From: Colletotrichum lupini
Taxonomy: Eukaryota > Ascomycota > Sordariomycetes > Glomerellales > Glomerellaceae
Assembly: GCF_023278565.1 (NCBI RefSeq)
Contig: NC_064680.1
Location: 2,418,001-2,482,000, forward strand
Direction of reading: 5' to 3'
DNA length: 64,000 nucleotides
The position numbers and the translations under genes are program-made. The notes beneath the pieces were generated by a model. It did no database searches and was not told where the DNA came from. It saw nothing but the letters and a program-made list of their open reading frames with translations. Positions 23,197-31,850 of the stretch are shown here, piece by piece (position 1 is the stretch's first letter; each line of letters begins with the position of its first letter).

Positions 23197-24081
23197 TTAC
23201 GTGAGAGTACTCTTGAACCCCTGGTAAGCCTGCTGAATGTCCATCTCGAGCTCGCGAGCCTGCTTCTCGCTCAGCTCGTCCGTGGCCTTCATCTGGTTCA
23301 GCGTGATGAGCCACTGCACAATCTTGCCCCTGCTGTCAAAGTCGCGGTCGGTGACCTTGTTGACGGACTGGATGACGTCGGAGAGCAGGGGGTGCAGCTG
23401 GTCCTTGGAGAGCAGGCCCAGCTTGACGGCGTCGAGGAAGGTGATGAACTCCTGCGTCGCTTCCAGAATGAGCGTGCCGCTCGTATTACCGGCGGCCGTG
23501 GGAGCCGGAGCAGCGCTTGATGAGGCTGTCACGGTTGTCGAGGGCATGCCGACGCGGATGCGCTCTGTTGCGCGAGGGACTTCGAGCTGTTGTAGGAAGT
23601 GGGCGACATTGTCAGCAACGTGTGCGATACTGGCTGGTATAGAGAAGTGGTAGACGAACATCCCATTCTGCCTTGAATTCCTCCAAGCCCACAAAGGCTT
23701 TTGCCACGGTCTCGTCTGCTAAAATGGACTTGTACTGCTTCAGGGAGCGCTCGCAGATCTCGGTGTAATCGGCCTCAAGGATCGCATCTTTCAGGAAAGC
23801 CTTCTCGAGCTCGTCGAGAGTGACAATAATGCTAAAGATCTCGGCGAGCGAGTCTTGCAGGTCGCGCTCGGCGCGTGTGTCGGCTAGCTTCACCTCCTGT
23901 TGTGACGCATCGTCATGTTAGCTGGATGTTTGCCTGCGGGGGCGGGGCAGTTATTGAAGGGGATGACGGTGACGGTGATTGGGCTTAATTAACTTGCCTC
24001 ATCGAGATTGATGGTTGCCGATAGTGTGGTATTGGGAATATAGCTATGCGGTGTCGGCGCATAGGGTTGCCGGGGGATCAT
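23197..24081 (-). CDS. VPS28: Vps28, ESCRT-I subunit
   Basis: Vps28 is a core subunit of ESCRT-I, which sorts ubiquitinated membrane proteins into multivesicular bodies; its C-terminal domain binds ESCRT-II. Minus-strand exons are 24081-23998, 23896-23660 and 23586-23197, giving 236 residues, close to the yeast length. Exon 1 encodes the short MIPRQPYAPTPHSYIPNTT head and ends LDE. Exon 2 starts EVKLADTRAERD and carries the helical stalk. Exon 3 holds the Ser/Thr/Ala linker and the C-terminal four-helix domain (FITFLDAVKLGLLSKDQLHPLLSDV ends about 170). Intron 1 (101 nt) starts GCAAGT, not GT, and ends CAACAG. Intron 2 (73 nt) is GT-AG. The frame is continuous only with the GC donor. It diverges from NOC2 over 383 bp. 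Confidence 0.93.
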
Positions 24082-24464
24082 CTTCGCAGCTGTGCTTGGA
24101 TCGTGGTCGGCTTCATGGTCGTCAGACAGCTTTTGAGCTGTCGTTGGAGCTCTCAGGTAGCAAGTGGTGGTGCAGACAGGTGTGTCGCAGAGCCACAGTC
24201 AAGGACGTAAGACATGGGTGTGCAGGTTCCCAGGCCCAAGGTAGAACGTGGGGCAACCTTTGAGGAACCAGTACCAAAGGTGGCTTAGCGCAGTTCTCTG
24301 ATAAGATAAGCGTTCAGAAAAAATTTGGACGGACGCCATGCAGTTGCTGCCATTGAGAAAGTCTCGAGGTTCCCGCGTCCACTTCCCAGAGTCCCTGCAG
24401 CCAAAACTTCACTTTTATCCCCCCCAAACCACAGGACCGAATAACCCCGGCTCCATACTCCATC
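24082..24464. promoter_or_regulatory. Divergent VPS28/NOC2 promoter
   Basis: A 383-bp spacer between two divergent start codons, with no gene in it. No clear TATA box is seen. Confidence 0.5.
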
Positions 24465-26855
24465 ATGGGTTCCCAGAAGAAGAACCTCAAGGCGACCAAG
24501 AAGTTTGAAAAGAACAAGCTTAAGGGTGTCTTGGACAAGAGGAAGGAGACGGCGAAGATCAAGCAGCGCCACCAGGTCAAGGCCAAGAAGGCGACCAAGA
24601 AGACCAAGGATTCCGAATTCTTCAAGAATGACGAGGCCGCTGCCAAGGCAAAGGCCAATGGTCACAAGAAGGACACCAAGGTCAGCGCCATGAGTGTCGA
24701 CGACTTCTTCCAGGGCGGCTTCGAGGAAATCATCGATAAGAAGGACAAGAATGCGACAAAGAAGCTCGGCAAGAGGAAGCGCGATGGGCCCGCCAAGCAG
24801 TCAGAGGAAGAGGACTCTGAGGAGGAGGGCAGCGGCTCGGAATTCTCCGTCGAGGAGGAGCCCATTGGAAGCGACAGCGAAGACGGCGAGGGCGATGAGG
24901 ACGACGAGAACCTTGGCATGACCAAGGAAGCCATGGACAAGCTCGCCCAGAACGACCCCGAATTCTACAAGTTCCTTAAGGAAAACGACCCGGAGGCCCT
25001 CGACTTTGACGAGAACGCAGACCTTGCTGAAGTAGACGAGCTCAGCGCCGGCAGCGATCAGTCCGACGATGACGAGGAGGAACAACCGAAGAAGAAGCGC
25101 AAGAAGGCTTCCAAAAAGGCCGAGATCGAGGAGGTCGTCGCTGCGGACAATGAGCTGACGCGCGAGATGGTGGGCAAGTGGAAGAAGCTCCTCGCTGAGA
25201 AGCAGAGCTTGCGTGCTGCCCGTCAGGTTGTCCTGGCTTTCCGCTGCGCCGCCCATCTCAACGAGGACGACGCCGACGACTCGACCCCACAGAGATACAC
25301 CATCTCCAGCCCCGAGGTCTTCCACGACATCTTGATCGTTGCCTTGAAGCAAATACCCGAGATCATCTCGCACCACTTGCCCATCAAGGAGTCTGCGTCT
25401 GGCAAGATCTACGTGCCTACCGATTCGAAAAAGTTCCACACCCTATCCATCATGATCAAGACCTTCACTGCGTCCATCATTCACCTTCTCGGCACACTGT
25501 CCGACGATGCTACTCTCAAGCTCACCATTGGCTCATTAGAGCCCCTCGTCCCCTACCTCATGTCCTTCCGCAAGCTTCTCAAGGCTCTCATCAAGACTGT
25601 TGTCAACTACTGGGCCAGACCCGCCAGTTCAGAAACGACAAAGATCACTTCCTTCCTGGTCCTGCGGAAACTCGTCGTTATCGGCGACAAGGGTCTTCGC
25701 GAGACTGTTCTCAAGACGGTGTACCAGGGACTCGTCTCCGGTTGCAGGACAACAAACGCCAACACCATCCAGGGCATCAACTTGTTGAAGAACTCCGCTG
25801 CTGAGCTTTGGGGCATTGACCAAAACGTCGGTTACACCACGGCCTTCACCTTTATCCGCCAACTCGCCATTCACCTCAGAAACAGCATCGTCAAGAAGGA
25901 GAAGGACGCCCATAAGATCATCTACAACTGGCAATACACCCACTCGCTCGACTTCTGGTCATGCGTGCTTGCCGAGCACTGCAGCCCCCTGAAGGAGGCG
26001 GAGACTGGCAAGGAGGGACAGCTCAAGCTCCTGATCTATCCCCTTGTGCAAGTGACTCTGGGAGCGATGCGCCTTATCCCCTCGCCGACTTTCTTCCCCC
26101 TGCGGTTCCACCTCATCCGCTCCATCCTTCGTCTTTCCCGCGCTACCAACACCTACATTCCTCTCGCTTCAGCTCTGATTGAGGTTCTCGAGTCTGCCGA
26201 CATGAGAAGGTTCCCCAAGGCCTCGTCCATCAAGCCCCTCGACTTCCACGTTGCCTACAAGGCACCCAAGTCATACCTCCGCACGCGTGTTTACCAGGAC
26301 GGTGTCGCCGAGCAGGTCGTTGAGCTCTTGAGCGAATACTTCACCATCTGGTGCAAGAACATTGCCTTCCCCGAGTTCACCCTTCCCGTTCTCATTCAGC
26401 TGAAGCGCTGGCTCAAGGGCGCGCGCAAGATTAAGACGGGCAACAAGAACAACAAGGTCATTTCGCAGATTGTGCTGCTGGTGCAGAAGCTCGAGACCAA
26501 CGCCAAGTTCATCGAGGAGAAGCGTGCGAAGGTGGAGTTCGCGCCTAAGGATCGCGCGCAGGTGGATGCCTTCCTTCGCGACTTTGAGTGGGAGAAGACG
26601 CCCCTCGGCGCATACGTTGTCGTGCAGCGCAAGATTAGAGAGCAGAAGGCCAAGGCGCTCGAGGACGCGAGGAAAGAGGACGAGAAGAAGCGTAAGCAGG
26701 AGGAGAAGGATGCGGTTGCGGAGAACGCCGCAGACGACGACTCTGAGGAGGAATACGCCGACGAGTTGATGGACGACGAGGCCGAGGATGACGATGAGAT
26801 CGAGGAGGATGAGGAGGAGGAGGATGAAGATGACGATATGGAAGACGACGAGTAG
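24465..26855 (+). CDS. NOC2: Noc2, nucleolar complex protein in 60S ribosome assembly
   Basis: Noc2 forms complexes with Noc1 and then Noc3 that carry early pre-60S particles through the nucleolus and nucleoplasm. A single exon gives 796 residues. The N-terminal ~70 residues are Lys-rich (KKFEKNKLKGVLDKRKE), and an acidic block follows at about 100-200. The conserved Noc2 domain runs from about 270 to 690, as a HEAT-like helical repeat (LTREMVGKWKKLL; FFPLRFHLIRSILRLSRAT; IPLASALIEVLES; FEWEKTPLGAYV). The tail ends in a long Asp/Glu run. High Lys/Glu codon bias and absence of introns match a strongly expressed ribosome-biogenesis gene. The identification is secure. Confidence 0.95.
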   Translation: MGSQKKNLKATKKFEKNKLKGVLDKRKETAKIKQRHQVKAKKATKKTKDSEFFKNDEAAAKAKANGHKKDTKVSAMSVDDFFQGGFEEIIDKKDKNATKKLGKRKRDGPAKQSEEEDSEEEGSGSEFSVEEEPIGSDSEDGEGDEDDENLGMTKEAMDKLAQNDPEFYKFLKENDPEALDFDENADLAEVDELSAGSDQSDDDEEEQPKKKRKKASKKAEIEEVVAADNELTREMVGKWKKLLAEKQSLRAARQVVLAFRCAAHLNEDDADDSTPQRYTISSPEVFHDILIVALKQIPEIISHHLPIKESASGKIYVPTDSKKFHTLSIMIKTFTASIIHLLGTLSDDATLKLTIGSLEPLVPYLMSFRKLLKALIKTVVNYWARPASSETTKITSFLVLRKLVVIGDKGLRETVLKTVYQGLVSGCRTTNANTIQGINLLKNSAAELWGIDQNVGYTTAFTFIRQLAIHLRNSIVKKEKDAHKIIYNWQYTHSLDFWSCVLAEHCSPLKEAETGKEGQLKLLIYPLVQVTLGAMRLIPSPTFFPLRFHLIRSILRLSRATNTYIPLASALIEVLESADMRRFPKASSIKPLDFHVAYKAPKSYLRTRVYQDGVAEQVVELLSEYFTIWCKNIAFPEFTLPVLIQLKRWLKGARKIKTGNKNNKVISQIVLLVQKLETNAKFIEEKRAKVEFAPKDRAQVDAFLRDFEWEKTPLGAYVVVQRKIREQKAKALEDARKEDEKKRKQEEKDAVAENAADDDSEEEYADELMDDEAEDDDEIEEDEEEEDEDDDMEDDE

Positions 26856-27543
26856 GTTGCGGATTTTGAGGAAGATCTGAGATGCAAAAGTGTTTTTAGG
26901 GCGTAATCCAAATACGCTGGTGTTAGGTTATATCATGGAGGCATTTGCGAATAATCCGGAGGCTTGTAGCCCTCAAATCTAGCGTCCTCGTTGCACCACT
27001 CTGCGTCTCCTATATTGAATACTGCTGTCTACCATGACAATCATGTCTCATACACTTGGCCATCGCTGGTCTAGACTGAAAGAGAATCGGCCTGCTTGCA
27101 AGCCGTTTGCAGATGAAATATACCCTGGAAACATTTACACATGGATGATGCAAGGATGGAGACTGGAAATTAGCACGGACCGGACACTGAGACCGCCTTT
27201 TGCTGGGGAAGGATTTGGGGGCTTACATCAACACCTAAACTCCGGTAAGATGTGCAACTGTAGGGAATCTCTGTGCGGCGGCACAGGCAGCTGAGAGTCC
27301 CTGTTGATCTTTCCGATAGACGTCTGCCTAACTTCAGATCAACCCGACACCTAATGCACATTCTCCTCACCTCAGGTGACTCGACTACATCTCTTCTCAC
27401 GTGTCCTTGGTTTTACATCTTACCCGCCTCTTACCTCGACTTGTTATTCCTCAAGATTGTTGTTTGATACCGAAGCACATCTCTCTTATCCGGTCACCTC
27501 CCCATCAATAAGTCTCATCGGATGCGGTGAGCCCATCGCAATC
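26856..27543. promoter_or_regulatory. Spacer between NOC2 and the DUF726 gene
   Basis: No gene is seen in 690 bp. It should contain the NOC2 3' end and the promoter and leader of the next gene. The downstream frame is open back to 27376 but without conserved residues. Confidence 0.5.
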
Positions 27544-30165
27544 ATGGCTCCCCTGGCCGCAGACCCCCGCCAGCTCGTGGTGGTCCTTAACCCGGCTCGC
27601 CGCAAAGCGTTCTATACCCTCCTCTTCGATATCACGGGCTACATGCGCTCGCAGCTCGAGCTCAAAGACGGCGGCGACCAAGCAGCAGATTCCAGCGGCA
27701 ATCCGGCATCGCCGTCACTCCAGGACAGGAACGCCCCGCTCTTCGTCCCGGACCGCGGCGACGGACGCAGCAGCAGCCCCAGCCACCCGGACCGCGGCGG
27801 TTCCGGCGTGCACAGCGCTCAGCTGCGGGCCCTGAGGAGGGCGGCGCTCAAGCACTTTGACGGGTGGCGGAAGGAGGTCCTCGAGAAGGTCAAGGAAATT
27901 GTCTCGGTTAAGGACGATGACAAGATCCTCGAGGCCAGGAAGAAGCGCTTAGATGAGCAGGAGAAACTGAACGCAGAGTCTCCCGGCGTCGGAGAGGATT
28001 TGATCAACTTTGGAGATGCTTCTCAGACTACTTCTTCTTCTCCGGCGGCGAACGAGGTCGACGAGGAGGTGGCCGCACTGCAGGAGCATTACCATCCTAT
28101 TCCGAGCCGGTTCATCACGATCCCGGCGAATGATAGGAAAGAAGTGCTAAGCTGCCTCTTGGTTCTCATCTTGTCTACCGGTTGCTACTCAGCACACTCC
28201 AGAGTCTTGGCCCTGTATCTCACGTCCGCCTTCGGTCTGCCTCTCTCGGCCCTCATCGCCGAGGAGACGGAAATCGCAAAGTCTCTGGTTGAATCTGCGA
28301 CCTCTTCCGAAGGTCAAAAGGCCACCATGTCCGCCGAGGCCGAGGCCGCGAAGCGACGACAAGAGAACCAAAAGAGCCGTTTCTGGAAAGTCGGCCTAGC
28401 CTCCGTGGCAGGCGCCGCCGTCATCGGCATCACGGGTGGTCTCGCGGCCCCTGTGGTCGCCGGCGCCATCGGCGGCATCATGGGCAGCGTCGGCCTGGGA
28501 GGCGTCGCGAGCTTCCTCGGCATCTTTTGGATGAACGGCGCGCTGGTCGGGACCCTTTTTGGCGCGTTCGGAGCCAAGATGACGGGCGAGATGATGGATA
28601 CCTACGCCAAGGAGGTGGAAGACTTCCGCTTCCTCCCGCTCAAGGACGAATGGGGTCAGGACTATAAACGCGCTGACCCGGACGGCAAGCAGGGTGCCCG
28701 CCTCCGCGTGACGATTGGCATCAACGGCTGGCTGAATGACGAGGGCGACGTGACGAAGCCGTGGCGCAGCCTGGGTGATGAGTCCGAAGTCTTTGCCTTG
28801 CGCTACGAGATGAAGTCACTTCTCGCCCTCGGTGCTGAGCTCGAGGGTCTCGTCTCGTCGTACGCGTGGAACTATGTAAAGATTGAGATCCTCAAGCGCA
28901 CTGTCCTTGCTTCGCTCTGGGCTGCTCTGTGGCCCGCCTACCTCATCAGCGCCGCTTCAAAGATTGACAACCCCTTCAACCTGGCCCGCAACCGTTCAGA
29001 CAAGGCCGGTCGCGTTCTCGCTGATGCTCTCATCGCCAAGGTCCAGGGAGAAAGACCCGTGACTCTGGTCGGATATTCGCTCGGCGCTCGCGTCATCTAC
29101 TCTTGTCTGCGATCACTCGCTGAACGTCAGGCTTTCGGGCTAGTCGACACCGTGGTGCTCATCGGTGCCCCCGTGCCGTCCAACCGGGAGCACTGGCAGG
29201 TCCTGCGGTCCGTGGTGTCGGGCCGCATCGTCAACGTGTACTCGGAAACGGACTACATTCTCGGGTTCTTATACCGTACCACCTCTCTCCAGCTAGGCAT
29301 CGCAGGTCTCCAGGAAGTCAAGGACATTGAAAGAGTCGAGAACCTGAACCTCAGCGCAGAAGTCAGCGGGCACCTCCGCTACCCGAGCTTGATCGCCAAG
29401 ATCCTGACACGATGCGGATTCCCGAATGTCAAGGGCGGCGAGGGCGTTATAGAAAAGGACGAAGACCTAGACATCAAGATTACGGATGAGGAGGCGGGTT
29501 TGCAGATGGGCGAGCTTATCCAGCTCGAGGCGCAACCTGATCCGGAGTCGGAGCCGCAGCCGATCAGATCCAAGCAGACCGCCAGGTTCCCGAACGAGCT
29601 GCGTCACCCGTTACATCCTGACCCACCTGAACAGAAGAAGAAAAAGAACCCGAACCGGAACAAGGTCTCTAGATATGGTGGTGCAACCGTTTCGGGGTCT
29701 CTCGATCCTTTGGGAGGCGGTGGCGGCGACCCCTTGAACTTGAGAAGTCTTGGCCAGGCAAAGCAGGGACCGCGGTCGCCTCACCACGAGGAGCTCCGTA
29801 GTCTAGGCTCTCCACCTCCTGAGAAACAAGAGGCGAGAAGCGCTCAGCCTGCTGATCCCCTGAATCTCAGTGCTCTGGGGGCAAAGAACGAAAACCCAGT
29901 TCCTACTGCTGTCGAAAATGATCCAAGTCAGCCGGGCAAGGAACCAGAGCTTCCTCCCAGGCCTTCTGCCATCCACTCGTTCCAGAGCGATGGTGCTATA
30001 GACTTGAACCGCCGTCCGGAACTGCCAATCAGGCCCAAGACCTTCCCTGTTCCTGTTCAAGAGGAAGAGGATGATGATAGCGATGACGAGAGCTTCAAGG
30101 GAATTCAGCTGGTTGACAATGAAGACATGACGAGTTACTCGGAGCCCTTGAGGGCGGACGACTAG
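27544..30165 (+). CDS. DUF726 protein (TMCO4 / yeast Mil1-like), alpha/beta-hydrolase fold
   Basis: A single exon gives 873 residues from the ATG at 27544 (MAPLAADPRQLVVVL); an ATG 56 codons earlier in the same frame lies in leader-like sequence. The DUF726 core contains a Gly/Ala-rich membrane-prone segment at about 285-345 (GVGLASVAG-type, GAIGGIMGSVGLGG), then a hydrolase fold with nucleophile elbow GYSLG and candidate catalytic Ser512, followed by VVLIGAPVPSNREHW and an SETDYILGFLYR block with a possible catalytic Asp. Yeast Mil1 of this family works with the AP-1 variant subunit Apm2 in traffic between Golgi and endosomes. The C-terminal ~200 residues are disordered and carry repeated DPLNL(R/S)xLG motifs at 729 and 771. 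No substrate is known. The family call is firm; the trafficking role is inferred. Confidence 0.85.
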   Translation: MAPLAADPRQLVVVLNPARRKAFYTLLFDITGYMRSQLELKDGGDQAADSSGNPASPSLQDRNAPLFVPDRGDGRSSSPSHPDRGGSGVHSAQLRALRRAALKHFDGWRKEVLEKVKEIVSVKDDDKILEARKKRLDEQEKLNAESPGVGEDLINFGDASQTTSSSPAANEVDEEVAALQEHYHPIPSRFITIPANDRKEVLSCLLVLILSTGCYSAHSRVLALYLTSAFGLPLSALIAEETEIAKSLVESATSSEGQKATMSAEAEAAKRRQENQKSRFWKVGLASVAGAAVIGITGGLAAPVVAGAIGGIMGSVGLGGVASFLGIFWMNGALVGTLFGAFGAKMTGEMMDTYAKEVEDFRFLPLKDEWGQDYKRADPDGKQGARLRVTIGINGWLNDEGDVTKPWRSLGDESEVFALRYEMKSLLALGAELEGLVSSYAWNYVKIEILKRTVLASLWAALWPAYLISAASKIDNPFNLARNRSDKAGRVLADALIAKVQGERPVTLVGYSLGARVIYSCLRSLAERQAFGLVDTVVLIGAPVPSNREHWQVLRSVVSGRIVNVYSETDYILGFLYRTTSLQLGIAGLQEVKDIERVENLNLSAEVSGHLRYPSLIAKILTRCGFPNVKGGEGVIEKDEDLDIKITDEEAGLQMGELIQLEAQPDPESEPQPIRSKQTARFPNELRHPLHPDPPEQKKKKNPNRNKVSRYGGATVSGSLDPLGGGGGDPLNLRSLGQAKQGPRSPHHEELRSLGSPPPEKQEARSAQPADPLNLSALGAKNENPVPTAVENDPSQPGKEPELPPRPSAIHSFQSDGAIDLNRRPELPIRPKTFPVPVQEEEDDDSDDESFKGIQLVDNEDMTSYSEPLRADD

Positions 30166-30394
30166 ACCAGATGCAGAACAGAGATAATGCGCCAAGTTGG
30201 CCGTTCAATAGGAATACAGTACTTCTTAAGCAAGGACATTCTAATTCCACGTCAAACCCCTCCAATTTCAATCAATACGGCTAAACTTATACTTATTTGG
30301 GGTATTCATGTCTCATGGGTATTCATAAAGTTTTATAAGAACGGTTATCCTATGAGTTGTAAAACAACTTGGCTATGGAAATTGGTTAATCCTC

Positions 30395-30838
30395 TTAGAT
30401 AACTGAGCGTTGCCTATTTAAGTTCGCTCCCCACGCAGAGACTTGTACCTCCTCTTTAGCAGACTCAAGCTCGTTGAGATATCCAATGTCGCAATAGGCC
30501 CGCTTGGAATCCTTGTATGTCTTGGAGTATTGGCGACTCCGAGCCAACCGGACGGAATGTGCGGGATTCACATACCGACAGTCGATCCCTCTGTTGGATG
30601 GCTCAAGATGACTTGCAGTATCATCGTCCCACCGACCCCACCGCCAGGATCTTTCGCCAAGGGAAATTCCGAGGAGATATCGTTCGTTTCTGGCCGCTAT
30701 CACCTGTGTATTCAGTAATGAAGCATCCACAAAAGACACCCGACGGTCTCCGGCCAGCTCTGGAGAACACACCGCCTTCGACGTGAAAAGGAAGATCAAC
30801 AAAACCGCGGAAGTCTTCAACATATGTCTCCCTTCCAT
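30395..30838 (-). CDS. Small secreted protein, candidate effector
   Basis: I do not recognise this protein. One exon encodes 147 residues from the first ATG (30838), or 142 from the second (30823). The second start gives a textbook signal peptide: MLKT, a hydrophobic core AVLLIFLF, then SKAVCS with cleavage probably near residues 17-20. The mature part, about 122 residues, has only two Cys (82 and 111 counted from the second Met), enough for one disulfide, plus an unusual SWRWGRWDDD stretch at 59-68 and a basic Arg/Lys-rich second half. No transmembrane segment or GPI signal follows. A TATA-like box lies about 100-125 bp upstream. The gene stands alone in an AT-richer, gene-poor stretch, which is a setting in which plant-pathogen effectors are often found. 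That role is inference. Confidence 0.6.
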   Translation of the reverse strand: MEGRHMLKTSAVLLIFLFTSKAVCSPELAGDRRVSFVDASLLNTQVIAARNERYLLGISLGERSWRWGRWDDDTASHLEPSNRGIDCRYVNPAHSVRLARSRQYSKTYKDSKRAYCDIGYLNELESAKEEVQVSAWGANLNRQRSVI

Positions 30839-30936
30839 ACTCCAATCTCACCCCGCCTCTAACCTCCAGGAGAATCCTGACAGGTCACTTTGCCTTGGCT
30901 GGGAGAAGAGACTAGAGTTTAGAAATCGGTCTTTCG

Positions 30937-30948
30937 CTATTTTTATAG
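30937..30948 (-). promoter_or_regulatory. TATA-like box of the small secreted-protein gene
   Basis: The minus strand reads CTATAAAAATAG here, 99-110 bases upstream of the first ATG (30838). The spacing fits a short leader. It is one of the few clear TATA boxes in the window. Confidence 0.5.
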
Positions 30949-31850
30949 TGCCCTCCCTCTTGGACTGGGAGCTCAGCGCCAAAGTGACAACAATGTGGTC
31001 AAGTTCATTCGTCATATCCAGTATAAGTTTGGTGTTTTATCTATTATAATGAAAAGCGTAATCACGTCAAACTCTCATGATCCACGTTATTTTCCAACCT
31101 TTGACCATCTATAGTGCGGGTTTTGTTTGCTGTAAGAACATCACTCAGAAAACGTTACTGAGACTAAAGGTGCTCACTAACCGACTTTCCCATCCGTTCT
31201 TAGCTCCTATTCCCCTGCTCCTATCGAGGGTGTCTTACCTTCACTTCGAACACCTATTGAGTACGACCCTGCTGTTCTCTTTAACGTGCCGGTACCGCAT
31301 AGAACTGTTATCAGAGCGAGGCATGGGGTTCTAAGCTCCGGCCCCTTCCAATACGAGTCAGCTAGACATCGTCAGCTTCGAGACTTACAACGTATATACT
31401 TCTTCAGGTTCATATGATTATTGCTAGATATACAGTCTCAATACCAACCGTATGTTGTGGGTCGGAACACGTTGTTTCTTACCCACTTGTCAAGTCATTC
31501 TTCACAGCAAACAAGCTGGCAAGAAGCCACTCGGGCTGCTTCAACCGGAAACCTGTCACCTATCGATGCTTTGATGGCAGACTGCATGCTTCCCTCAAGA
31601 AATAGACGTAAAAATTATGTTCTCACTTCGTGGGAAGTGAATCGAAAAAGACGAGAGAAAGACTGGCAAGCCTTCCTTCATCGCTTGTTCATTTGTATTC
31701 GTGGATATGTACGTTTCAACGGCAGTAGCCATGTCATAGGATGCATTGCACTATAGTCACACAAAATATCAAGCATCTCAATCTACTTGATTACTCAGGT
31801 CATGAATGATATGCACAGCAACGTTATTGCTCCATCGTCTTGGCGTGTAT

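Larger units (their letters stand above)
30166..31850. other. AT-richer segment around a small secreted-protein gene
   Basis: From about 30170 to 31850 the base composition drops visibly toward A/T compared with the ~55 % GC flanks (for example 30230-30400 and 30990-31160). Apart from the 30395-30838 gene I see no coding frame. No transposon ends, terminal repeats or long duplications are visible. The composition could reflect repeat-induced mutation or an old insertion. Confidence 0.5.
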
